From Anaerolineaceae bacterium (GTDB lineage: Bacteria > Chloroflexota > Anaerolineae > Anaerolineales > Anaerolineaceae): 9,555 nt of DNA. The notes below the pieces were generated by a model. It did not search any database. It was not told where the DNA came from and saw only the letters and a list, made by a program, of their open reading frames with translations. Where the stretch lies: assembly GCA_017995665.1 (NCBI GenBank), contig JAGOIM010000048.1, positions 1 through 9,555 of the forward strand, given 5' to 3'. Below are positions 1-6,647 of this stretch, piece by piece. The position numbers and the translations under genes are program-made. How positions within the stretch are numbered: the stretch's first letter is position 1; every line of letters begins with the position of its first letter.

Positions 1-586
1 TTCGGGCAGCATCCCAAAGTTCTTTTGGAATTTGAGAGAAAAATTGCCGCAGCAAGAAAATGCTGAAGGCATTAGCCATAAACGGAACCGTCAAAGCCCA
101 ATAGGTATTGAGCCAGGAACCGCCCGGTAATGGTAAGATAGCACCTCGAATCAGCAAATAATTTGGAATCAAAGTTACCGATTCTGGAATCATCATTGTT
201 GCCAAAAACAAACCAAACAAAATGCTTTTACCTTTAAACTCAATTCGGCCGAATGCATAGCCAGCTAAGATTGAAGTTAAAAGAAGCCCGGTTAATGTAC
301 CTAAAGTAACAAGAACACTGTTAGACAGATATTTTGAAAACTTGGCTTGATTCCAGGCATCAAGATAATTGGACCACTGAGGAACCTTTGGCAATAAAAC
401 GCGAGTTGCAGTTTCCCCAAGCGTCATCAATGAATTAGATATCATCCAAAAGAACGGAAAAATGAAAATAATCGCTCCGGCAATCAAAACCGCATAAATC
501 AAAATACGGCTTATTACTTGTCCGGCAGATCTCTTGCCACGGGTTATCTTTTCTGCTGAGCTTGTGATTTCGGCTGGCTTATCCAT
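1..586 (-). CDS. Carbohydrate ABC transporter permease, MalG/UgpE type (partial, C-terminus off the left edge)
   Basis: This is an inner-membrane permease subunit of a binding-protein-dependent importer of the sugar/glycerol-phosphate (CUT1) class. It pairs with the MalF-type permease encoded just upstream. The 195 visible codons show a basic cytoplasmic N-terminus, a first membrane segment at about residues 27-49, and the family's NSLMTLGE stretch after it. Core permease helices follow at about 90-111, 121-146 and 162-180. The reading frame is cut at QIPKELWDAAR, the first half of the cytoplasmic EAA loop that docks on the ATPase; the family usually continues as IDGAS. Start choice: the ATG overlaps the stop of the upstream gene by 8 nt (ATGGATAA), and a purine-rich GGGAGAGAGAG tract inside the end of the upstream gene can serve as ribosome binding site. 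Translational coupling is likely. The substrate cannot be told from this sequence. Roughly the last 80-100 residues are missing. Confidence 0.93.
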   Translation of the reverse strand, partial: MDKPAEITSSAEKITRGKRSAGQVISRILIYAVLIAGAIIFIFPFFWMISNSLMTLGETATRVLLPKVPQWSNYLDAWNQAKFSKYLSNSVLVTLGTLTGLLLTSILAGYAFGRIEFKGKSILFGLFLATMMIPESVTLIPNYLLIRGAILPLPGGSWLNTYWALTVPFMANAFSIFLLRQFFSQIPKELWDAAR

Positions 587-1745
587 AAAAAACTCTCTCT
601 CCCATCAGTTTGTTCTGTGCCAAAGTTAAACCCAGAATAATAACAAAAAGAACAATCGCCTGGGCAGTTGCCACCCCGTATTGATTCGCCTTATAGAAAT
701 TATTGAAAATCAGCAAACTGGTCGTAATCACCGAATCACCGGCGCTTGGTTCGCTCAAAACATAAATATGATTGAAAGCTTTGAATGTGCCGATGAAACC
801 AACCAAAGTCAGATAGAAAGTTGTTGGTGAAAGCAAAGGCATGGTGATATGGCGGAACATTTGCGATTTTGATGCACCATCAATCTCTGCCGCTTCATAA
901 GTTTCTTTCGGAATGTTGCCCAGACCAGCCAGGAAAATAACAGAGTTATATCCAACAAATGACCAAATACCATAGATCATGATGGTTACCAGCGCCAAAC
1001 TTGGTCCGGCAAGGAAACCGGAAAGATTTGCACCTAACATGTTGAACAATGGTGTAATTTCAAATCGCCATTTTTGCGGGCTTACTCCAAAAAAGCCAAG
1101 AATCTGGTTTGCCAGTGATGTTTCTCTTCGGGAAAAAATAATTTGGAACACCACAGCAGAGGTTACTGATGGGGTAATATAAGGCAAGAAATATAACATT
1201 CTAAAGAGATCTTTACCTTTGATGTCCTGGTAGAGCAGAAAGGCTAGAATCATTCCCAAAAGAATTTCTGCCGGAACCGTTCCAAGGGCATAATACAAAG
1301 TTACCATCAAGGAATTAAGAAATGACTTGTTACCGGTCTCAAACATTTGACCCCAACCGGAGACAAAAACAACGCCACCGAGAATCAATACAACCGCTCC
1401 AACAATTTTCGCAATCTGTTCGCCCTTTTTTAACGTTTTAAAAGCATTGTTCCACAGCCAAAAAGCGGCTATTATCAGCGCAATGCCGGCCAAAGTGATC
1501 AGAAGGTTCGTCCAACTTCCGAAAATCAGAAGGTAGTTACTATCTCCAACAAAGGCACCTTTGGTTACCCGCCAATTGAACAGGCTCATGTAAAAAGAGT
1601 ATAGGATTGGAAAAAGTCCAAAAATAAAAATAATTATGAATGCCGGAAGGATAAACAAATAACCCGTTGCTTGTTCACGCTTCCTGAGCTTATCCAAGGT
1701 AAGTCCGGAATTTAATGGCTTAGAACTAACAGAATCTTCAGTCAA
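579..1745 (-). CDS. Carbohydrate ABC transporter permease, MalF/UgpA type, with an extra membrane hairpin
   Basis: This is the membrane permease partner of the MalG-type subunit. The EAA loop YEAAEIDGAS (about residues 283-292), followed by a conserved MPLL, marks it as a binding-protein-dependent transport permease. The first membrane helix lies at about 29-50 and the core helices at about 145-172, 183-205, 249-275, 307-327 and 362-380. At 388 residues it is longer than the usual 290-320. The excess lies mainly between the FVGDSNYLLIF motif after helix 1 and the NSLMVTLYYALG motif that opens the core. There, residues about 80-98 and 112-131 form two additional hydrophobic segments around a short lysine-rich turn (KTLKKGEQ). 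The start codon is TTG: it has a strong ribosome binding site 6 nt upstream, and the next methionine in frame would remove helix 1. No binding protein or ATPase gene lies nearby in the window. The substrate is unknown. Confidence 0.93.
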   Translation of the reverse strand: MTEDSVSSKPLNSGLTLDKLRKREQATGYLFILPAFIIIFIFGLFPILYSFYMSLFNWRVTKGAFVGDSNYLLIFGSWTNLLITLAGIALIIAAFWLWNNAFKTLKKGEQIAKIVGAVVLILGGVVFVSGWGQMFETGNKSFLNSLMVTLYYALGTVPAEILLGMILAFLLYQDIKGKDLFRMLYFLPYITPSVTSAVVFQIIFSRRETSLANQILGFFGVSPQKWRFEITPLFNMLGANLSGFLAGPSLALVTIMIYGIWSFVGYNSVIFLAGLGNIPKETYEAAEIDGASKSQMFRHITMPLLSPTTFYLTLVGFIGTFKAFNHIYVLSEPSAGDSVITTSLLIFNNFYKANQYGVATAQAIVLFVIILGLTLAQNKLMGERVFYG

Positions 1746-1762
1746 AGAGAACTCCTCTCCTT
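1743..1762 (-). promoter_or_regulatory. Ribosome binding site that fixes the TTG start of the MalF-type permease
   Basis: On the minus strand AAGGAG and AGGAG occur in tandem (AAGGAGAGGAG), with the nearer copy ending 6 nt before TTG. It is the best Shine-Dalgarno match in the window. It supports TTG as the true start, since no in-frame ATG precedes the first membrane helix. Seen directly; that TTG serves as initiator is inference from spacing. Confidence 0.8.
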
Positions 1763-1800
1763 CTTGTTTTTATAATTACTACCAAGCAATTATAAACAAG
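1763..1800 (-). promoter_or_regulatory. Candidate promoter/operator: dyad containing TATAAT ahead of the permease genes
   Basis: The gap between the propeller lipoprotein and the MalF-type permease holds an inverted repeat. TTTATAATT at 1769-1777 is the exact reverse complement of 1788-1796, with a 10-base spacer, and CTTG/CAAG flanks extend it with a 2-base offset. On the minus strand the upstream arm contains a perfect TATAAT (1794-1789), about 44 nt before the TTG start. The -35 region is weak: no good TTGACA match stands 16-18 nt upstream. A promoter whose -10 lies inside a dyad would suit repression by a LacI- or GntR-type regulator, which is common for sugar transporters. The sequence is AT-rich, so chance symmetry is possible. 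It has no GC-rich stem, so it is not a convincing terminator for the preceding gene. Confidence 0.45.
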
Positions 1801-1863
1801 ATTTTCACCTTTTAACAGGCAAATTTCTGATTTCGACAAAATTATCGCATCTATTGAACAATT

Positions 1864-2922
1864 TTACTTGATATTTACAAAACTGAGGATTGAATTTGGA
1901 AATTTGTCTGTGATTATCAGAAAGCCAATATCATCCAATTCAACAAGTCCTTCCCAGTTTCTGGCTACATTTTTCGGCAAAAGCTCCAGGTAAATCGGAG
2001 CATCCTCAACGAGATTAACCCCTTTCTCATTTAGCTTAAATTTTACAAAACGTTCGACAACTTCATTTTCAAGGTGGCTTTTCCCAAGTCCATATTTTTC
2101 GCTAATGGCGTCGCTCTTGACTTTCAAATGCGTATCTCCAGTGAAAAAGTAATTAATCATCCAAAATTCGCCGTTTTCGTCGATTTCGCTGGCATCTGTA
2201 AGCCTAAAATTTACCGGTTCAATTGGCAACTCATCAACAAGGACTAAATCCTGATTTATTTTGAAAACCAAAGGTTGTTGGTTTTGCTCCACTCCGTTTT
2301 GCTCAAAAATTGCATAAAGAAACTCCCCGTCAGTTGTTAAAGCTTCATAACTTGCATTTTTATTATCGTTTTGGGTTTCTAACTCAAGCCGTAGTGACTG
2401 ATCCAGCCGAATATTTTGAAGTTTGCCATCAGCATGCTCCACAAGCCCCTTGACCACATAAGCTTTCATATTTCCATTTGGGGAGGCTTCAATCGTCAGA
2501 TAAACACTGTCGCCAATAAATTCGATCGCTTCATATCCTTCAAAGCCTGCTATTTCTCTCCCGGTAAATGTTTCCAAAAATGGAATTGTCTCAATCTCAA
2601 GATCAAGCTCAGGATTTTCAAGCCAGGCAAGGATGTTCGCCTTTTCTATCAGGTAGAGTTTGCTTTCTTGATTTCCCCAAATACCGCTCGGATACTGGGG
2701 TAACAAAATCAGGCTATCGTTCCACCATGCCAAACCGGAATATTCATTCTCAGCACTTGCTGCCTCATCGTGAAGTGGCAGTTCAACCAAGGGATGCTCT
2801 TCAAGCAGTGTATCAACTTCCCCTCTTTCACTTATTTCAGACAATTTAGCCCTGCTGCTACACGCAGCAAGGCTAAATAACAGGACTATAGAAAAGAGAT
2901 AGCCGAAATGTCTTTTACTCAT
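1864..2922 (-). CDS. Predicted lipoprotein, esterase-like/phytase-like beta-propeller family
   Basis: A 352-residue exported protein. A short basic N-terminus, a hydrophobic stretch (about 6-20) and a lipobox LAAC with Cys21 give a clear type II signal peptide, so the mature protein should be lipid-anchored outside the cytoplasmic membrane. The rest has no membrane segments and carries recurring blade-like motifs: GLAWWNDSLILL (63-74), FEGYEAIEF (127-135), YEALTTDGEFLY (192-203), LTDASEIDENGEFWMI (231-246) and NWEGLVELDDIGFLIITD (322-339). Repeated Glu-Ala/Glu-Gly pairs near the start of each blade, ending in an NWEG blade, are typical of the 'esterase-like activity of phytase' and SdiA-regulated propeller families. 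This is pattern recognition, not a search result; enzymatic activity and substrate are unproven. It overlaps the upstream nuclease gene by 8 nt (ATGAGTAA) and has no Shine-Dalgarno sequence, so translational coupling is likely. A strong RNA hairpin lies in its lipobox codons. Confidence 0.75.
   Translation of the reverse strand: MSKRHFGYLFSIVLLFSLAACSSRAKLSEISERGEVDTLLEEHPLVELPLHDEAASAENEYSGLAWWNDSLILLPQYPSGIWGNQESKLYLIEKANILAWLENPELDLEIETIPFLETFTGREIAGFEGYEAIEFIGDSVYLTIEASPNGNMKAYVVKGLVEHADGKLQNIRLDQSLRLELETQNDNKNASYEALTTDGEFLYAIFEQNGVEQNQQPLVFKINQDLVLVDELPIEPVNFRLTDASEIDENGEFWMINYFFTGDTHLKVKSDAISEKYGLGKSHLENEVVERFVKFKLNEKGVNLVEDAPIYLELLPKNVARNWEGLVELDDIGFLIITDKFPNSILSFVNIK
2844..2878 (-). 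other. Strong mRNA hairpin within the lipobox codons of the propeller lipoprotein
   Basis: In the minus-strand transcript the arms 2878-2864 and 2858-2844 pair over 15 positions around a 5-nt loop (GUGUA). The stem core is GCC/GGC plus UGCUGC/GCAGCA. The only imperfection is U2870 opposite G2852, a wobble pair in the mRNA but an A-C mismatch in the opposite strand. It lies 45-79 nt after the A of the start codon and encodes SLAACSSRAK, the signal-peptide cleavage region. No U-tract follows, so it is not a standard intrinsic terminator. Pairing is seen directly; function is unknown. Confidence 0.7.
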
Positions 2923-4801
2923 AGTAATTAAAATCGATGATTGTCAAAATCGGATCGTGGTCACTTAATTGATTGCTTGCAGGTAAAACCGAATTCAAAT
3001 GGATGGGCTTGAACGTATTTACATGCTGCGCAAAAGCCTCAGAAACCATAATATGATCCAGCACTTCACCATTTCCTTCATAAATATAGCTAAACCAGGA
3101 TCCCCTGTCCAAATCTTCCCACAGATTTACCAGCTCGTTTCCTTTGAGTGTCTGGATGGTTTCACTCCAGGGAAAATCATTTAAATCACCGGCAACGATA
3201 ATCCTTGCGGTTGGGTCTTTTTCCAAAATTTCTTTGATGAAACTATTGACTACGCTTGCCTGAGCAATGCGTTGTTCTTCACTGCTTAAGTTTGGCGGTT
3301 GAATCGCCCCAAATAGTGGACCATCCGGGCCTTTTGAGCTGAGATGCAAACCAATCACGTAAAAAATTTCATCCTGATACTGGAATTGGGCAATAATAGG
3401 TTTGCGACTATTTCTAAAAGCATTGTCAGATGGGTAGATTAAACCCGGATTGTTCGACAGAGCCGTGTTTTTCTCACTGCCATTCACTCTGACTTCTTCA
3501 TTGGATTCTGCCGGCAAGGCAGAAAGGAATTTCAAACCGCGATCCATCCGAAACATGATGATTGTCCGAATGTTCGCTCCATCAGCCCCGCCATCCTGGT
3601 TGCGAACCGGATTGACATTAAACCAGCGATAAGTCGGTCCCCCGGCTTCTTCGACAGCATCCTGGAGCGCGTTGATATTTTCATCCGCACTGACGATAGC
3701 AGAATCCAGATAACCATCGTCATCCATAATTTCTTGCAATATCATAATGTCCGGAGAGCTGAGCTTATCTACAATCATCTCAGCATAATCCTCAATGCCT
3801 TCCTGGTCTTCCAGATGGCTGAGATTTTCAGTATTCATACTGACAACCGATATTTGGCTTTCGGTCAGCTCAATCGGCTCTACGGCCAGCAATCCTTCAG
3901 TGAGTCCATTGCTTTTATAAACCGGTGTTTCAATTGGTTGAATGCGGTAATTGCCGAAATCATATTCTAAAATGCCAATAATCGATGAGGTGAAAACATC
4001 ACCGGGATATAGTTCAGGCATTTTTATATACTTATCATCCAAAATCAGGCGTTCGGGATTGGGATCATCCTCACTGAGCAACAAAATGCCACTCGAATTC
4101 AAGCCACTGGCATTTTTTCCCAGATCAGCCAGGACCACAAGCTCGTTATATGAATTGTTTGCGCTGACAACCAGTGCGTTGTTGATTTGGACCAGCATTC
4201 CTTCCATACTTTCATAGAAATCCATGCCGTCTTCATCCGGGTCAAACTTCCCTTTGTCCTCACCGATAACGCCGTTGACATCGTTCTCAATCACCTTATC
4301 CGGGATAACCCTGCCGCCTTCACCTAAAACAAGCGCTGTTGGCAAAGCATTTCCGCTGCTGATGACTTCAATGTCATTTGTTCTCAGACTGGTGGTGGTC
4401 AATGAATTTTCGCCTAAGCCGGCCGGGTTGTATTCTCTGATTTCACCCGTATTGACCATAACTTCATCGCCCGGTTTAACATCAGCCACGGTTAGCAAGT
4501 TGACAAATAATGCTTCTGAGGTCTTTTCATCATTATCGGCTTTAGTGCTTTGCATAAAGAAGCCATTGCTGTTAACCGCTGTAACGATTCCGGTAACACA
4601 TCGAACATCTTCCCCATCAAAAGGTGAAAGATGCCCGGGCCCCTGAATTTGATTAATCGCCAATTGATTTTGGCCTTCGTTGCAGGGTCCGTTTCCTTGT
4701 TGAGGCTTTATTAGATTACAAGCACTTAACAAGAGCAAACTGATTGAAAAAATGATAAATAGTTTTGTTATTCGGATATTATTGCTATTATTTGTTTCCA
4801 T
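2915..4801 (-). CDS. Secreted lipoprotein nuclease: OB-like domain plus endonuclease/exonuclease/phosphatase (EEP) domain
   Basis: A 628-residue exported protein, probably an extracellular metal-dependent nuclease of the ExeM/NucH type. The N-terminus is a lipoprotein signal (hydrophobic about 13-27, lipobox LSAC, Cys28). The middle part (about 60-300) has the pattern that precedes the catalytic domain in this family: an OB-fold-like stretch DVRCVTGIVTAVNSNGFFMQ at 65-84, and YESMEGMLVQINNALVV (196-212). The C-terminal EEP domain (about 316-625) shows the expected catalytic set: MNTEN (N323), LQE (E357), GLHLSSKG (H486), AGDLND (D539, N541), LDHIMVS (D582) and SDHDP (D614, H615). All key residues are present, so activity on DNA or RNA is expected. 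A phosphodiesterase acting on another substrate cannot be excluded. The ATG start lacks a Shine-Dalgarno sequence and may be leaderless. It is first in an operon with the propeller lipoprotein. Confidence 0.9.
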   Translation of the reverse strand: METNNSNNIRITKLFIIFSISLLLLSACNLIKPQQGNGPCNEGQNQLAINQIQGPGHLSPFDGEDVRCVTGIVTAVNSNGFFMQSTKADNDEKTSEALFVNLLTVADVKPGDEVMVNTGEIREYNPAGLGENSLTTTSLRTNDIEVISSGNALPTALVLGEGGRVIPDKVIENDVNGVIGEDKGKFDPDEDGMDFYESMEGMLVQINNALVVSANNSYNELVVLADLGKNASGLNSSGILLLSEDDPNPERLILDDKYIKMPELYPGDVFTSSIIGILEYDFGNYRIQPIETPVYKSNGLTEGLLAVEPIELTESQISVVSMNTENLSHLEDQEGIEDYAEMIVDKLSSPDIMILQEIMDDDGYLDSAIVSADENINALQDAVEEAGGPTYRWFNVNPVRNQDGGADGANIRTIIMFRMDRGLKFLSALPAESNEEVRVNGSEKNTALSNNPGLIYPSDNAFRNSRKPIIAQFQYQDEIFYVIGLHLSSKGPDGPLFGAIQPPNLSSEEQRIAQASVVNSFIKEILEKDPTARIIVAGDLNDFPWSETIQTLKGNELVNLWEDLDRGSWFSYIYEGNGEVLDHIMVSEAFAQHVNTFKPIHLNSVLPASNQLSDHDPILTIIDFNYYE

Positions 4802-4877
4802 GCATTCTATTTTACTTTATCATTTTAAATTCGTCCTGTCTGAAAGCAATTAATGGTTTAGAATTTATGCATGGAAA
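4795..4877. repeat. 11-base inverted repeat holding both divergent start codons
   Basis: ATGCATGGAAA at 4867-4877 on the plus strand recurs exactly on the minus strand at 4805-4795. In both copies the second ATG (offset +4) is the start codon of a gene: the phosphatase-like protein at 4871 and the nuclease at 4801. The copies therefore point outward across a 61-bp spacer. Both are preceded by TAGA-A sequence. It could be chance, a shared translation-start element, or a pair of binding sites for one regulator. Confidence 0.5.
4802..4870. promoter_or_regulatory. Divergent promoter region between nuclease and phosphatase-like genes
   Basis: Only 69 bp separate two outward-facing genes, so both promoters must lie here unless they extend into coding sequence. 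Rightward, TAGAAT (4859-4864, one mismatch to TATAAT) ends 6 nt before ATG; its -35 is not recognisable. Leftward, TAAAAT (4814-4809) ends 7 nt before ATG; alternatively CAGACA (4842-4837) and TAAAGT (4819-4814) are 17 nt apart. All options put transcription starts at or a few bases before the start codons. Neither gene has an AGGAG-like sequence. Leaderless or near-leaderless mRNAs are the simplest reading. Confidence 0.5.
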
Positions 4878-5599
4878 TAGAAGCCGCAATTTCAAAAATC
4901 GATCGCCATGCTTCCAACGAACAAGGCAACAAGGTTGAAATCATTGAAAGACCTAATGGTGGTATATCGATTATTATGGCAGAAGGCCGACTTCACGGCA
5001 AACGTTCCAAAGCCCTGACCATGAAGGCTGTCCATAACGTACTCAGTCTGATAGCCGAAGGTGTCAACGACGGTGCTTCTGCCCGGGTTATTTTAACTCG
5101 CATTAAAAATGAACATATCGAAAAAGCACTTGTCAATATTTCAATCATTTCCTGCGACCTCCAATCCGGCACAATCGTCATCACCAAAAACAATGCCATC
5201 CCTGTTTTGGTATACGAAAGCGGAAAAAGTCGCTTTTTACCCCTCGATGCAAGCCTCGAATCAGATCCTTTTGATTCGGTTGTCTATCAGTTTGAATTTA
5301 AACCTGAGGAAACATTTATTTTGATTTCGAAAGGAATTCAATCAGCCGGAAGTCATACTGACAACCCAATCGACCTCACTACTGCTATCGACTCAATATA
5401 CGATGACGACGAAGAACCTAATGTTCAAAAAGTAGCTGACACACTGCTCAAACAAGCCATCGCTTTCGATGGCGGCAGGCCCCGCGATGATATGACGGTA
5501 ATTGTCCTAAAAGTCTCACCAGTTACTTCCAAGGACATTCGCCGTGAATATATTAGTTTTCCAATAAAACACGAATTTATAAGTTCACAGGAGAGATAA
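4871..5599 (+). CDS. SpoIIE/PP2C-like protein phosphatase with degenerate metal-site motifs
   Basis: A 242-residue soluble protein with no sensor domain or membrane segment. Its layout follows the SpoIIE-type PP2C fold. NGGISIIMAEGRLHGKRSKA (29-48) matches the first metal-binding block, usually ADG-GxG. DLQSGTIVITKNNAIPVLVY (96-115) matches the central strand pair, LISKGIQSAG (151-160) the usual (S/T)DG block, and RPRDDMTVIVLKV (203-215) the DDM(T/S) C-terminal metal ligand. Only the last block is intact: the first aspartate is Glu38 and the S/TDG aspartate is Lys154. It may be a weak or inactive phosphatase that acts by binding, or one with altered metal use. Active relatives dephosphorylate anti-sigma-factor antagonists; no such partner is in the window. 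The start ATG has no Shine-Dalgarno sequence. It leads a tight plus-strand gene cluster; the next start is 6 bp beyond its stop. Confidence 0.75.
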   Translation: MEIEAAISKIDRHASNEQGNKVEIIERPNGGISIIMAEGRLHGKRSKALTMKAVHNVLSLIAEGVNDGASARVILTRIKNEHIEKALVNISIISCDLQSGTIVITKNNAIPVLVYESGKSRFLPLDASLESDPFDSVVYQFEFKPEETFILISKGIQSAGSHTDNPIDLTTAIDSIYDDDEEPNVQKVADTLLKQAIAFDGGRPRDDMTVIVLKVSPVTSKDIRREYISFPIKHEFISSQER

Positions 5600-5605
5600 T
5601 TTACT

Positions 5606-6625
5606 ATGCAAGAAGAAGTTGTTTTGATTACCGGTGCAAATGGAGAAATTGGTCACGGACTCATTAATTACCTCCATGCTAAGGATTATAAAATTGTTGC
5701 TCTGGACCTTGCCCCTTTAGATGAAGCCTTGCGCCCTAAAGTTTTCCGCCATTTTATCGGTGATATTTTAGATCAAATGCTCGTCGGTCGCCTAATTTCA
5801 GAGTACAAAATCAGGACAATTTATCATTTGGCGTCCATTCTTTCAACCAAAGCAGAACTCAACCCCGAACTGGCTCACCGAATCAACGTTGAAGGCACGA
5901 TGAATATGCTCCGTTTGGCACTTGAACAAGCCAAATGGCAGGGCCAGGCAGTGAAATTCATCTACCCAAGCTCAATTGCGGTTTATGGACTTCCTTCTAT
6001 TGAAGAAAAAGCTAAAGCCGGCAAAATTTGCGAAGGCGAATATACTCAACCCCTGACGATGTATGGCGCAAATAAGCTCTATTGTGAAACCCTCGGGCGC
6101 TATTACAGCAAAGCCTATCGCCGTCTCTCTTGCGACTTTGACCCCAACAAATCTGTTGATTTTCGTGCCATTCGCTTCCCTGGTCTGATTAGTGCTGAAA
6201 CAATGCCGACCGGCGGCACCAGTGATTATGGTCCCGAAATGCTCCATGCCGCTGCTAAAGGCGTTGAATATGATTGTTTTGTCCGTCCGGATGCGACCCT
6301 GCCATTCATGGTCATGCCCGATGCCGTAAAATCTTTGATTCTGCTCGAAGCTGCCGACCGTTCCAGATTAACTCAGGATGTTTATAACGTAACCAGCTTC
6401 AATCCGACCGCTCAAGAAATCTACGATATCGCCCTGAATGCTTTCCCGGATGCTAAAATCAATTTTGCACCGGATGTGAAACGCCAGGGAATTGTCGATT
6501 CCTGGCCAGAAGACATTGATGATTCTTCCGCCAGATCCGATTGGGATTGGCAGCCCGATTATGACCAAAATCGTGCTTTTGATGAATATTTGATTCCAGC
6601 TATAAGGAAAACTTATCAGAAGTAA
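5606..6625 (+). CDS. NAD-dependent epimerase/dehydratase-family protein, probably L-threonine 3-dehydrogenase-like (extended SDR)
   Basis: A 339-residue cytoplasmic Rossmann oxidoreductase. The NAD-binding GANGEIG lies at 10-16 and an acidic residue closes the second strand (VALDL, 31-35), which favours NAD(H). PSSIAVYG (121-128) supplies the active-site serine block and YGANK (153-157) the Tyr-x3-Lys pair. The C-terminal half carries signatures I associate with the SDR-type threonine dehydrogenase rather than sugar epimerases: RFPGLIS (190-196), GGTSDYGPEM (203-212), LPFMVMPDAVKSLI (232-245) and DSWPEDIDDSSARSDWDW (298-315). Such enzymes oxidise L-threonine to 2-amino-3-ketobutyrate, normally passed to the CoA ligase Kbl, which is not in the window. 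A sugar-nucleotide or oxo-lipid reductase remains possible. AGGAGAG stands 10 nt before the ATG, inside the end of the preceding gene. The next gene begins 22 bp downstream. Confidence 0.78.
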   Translation: MQEEVVLITGANGEIGHGLINYLHAKDYKIVALDLAPLDEALRPKVFRHFIGDILDQMLVGRLISEYKIRTIYHLASILSTKAELNPELAHRINVEGTMNMLRLALEQAKWQGQAVKFIYPSSIAVYGLPSIEEKAKAGKICEGEYTQPLTMYGANKLYCETLGRYYSKAYRRLSCDFDPNKSVDFRAIRFPGLISAETMPTGGTSDYGPEMLHAAAKGVEYDCFVRPDATLPFMVMPDAVKSLILLEAADRSRLTQDVYNVTSFNPTAQEIYDIALNAFPDAKINFAPDVKRQGIVDSWPEDIDDSSARSDWDWQPDYDQNRAFDEYLIPAIRKTYQK

Positions 6626-6647
6626 GAAGCTTTAACTATGCCAGTTT

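Noticed and set aside
1801..1863. Possible terminator after the propeller lipoprotein
   Set aside because: I found no GC-rich stem followed by a U-tract; the only notable symmetry in the gap is the AT-rich dyad further downstream.
4633..4640. GCCCGGGC palindrome in the nuclease gene
   Set aside because: An isolated 8-base palindrome in coding sequence with no partner site or nearby regulatory context.
4224..4646. 140-codon plus-strand frame opposite the nuclease gene
   Set aside because: It is antisense to the nuclease domain, whose family motifs are clear; its Ser/Pro/Thr-rich product looks like a shadow of the opposite strand and no Shine-Dalgarno sequence precedes it.
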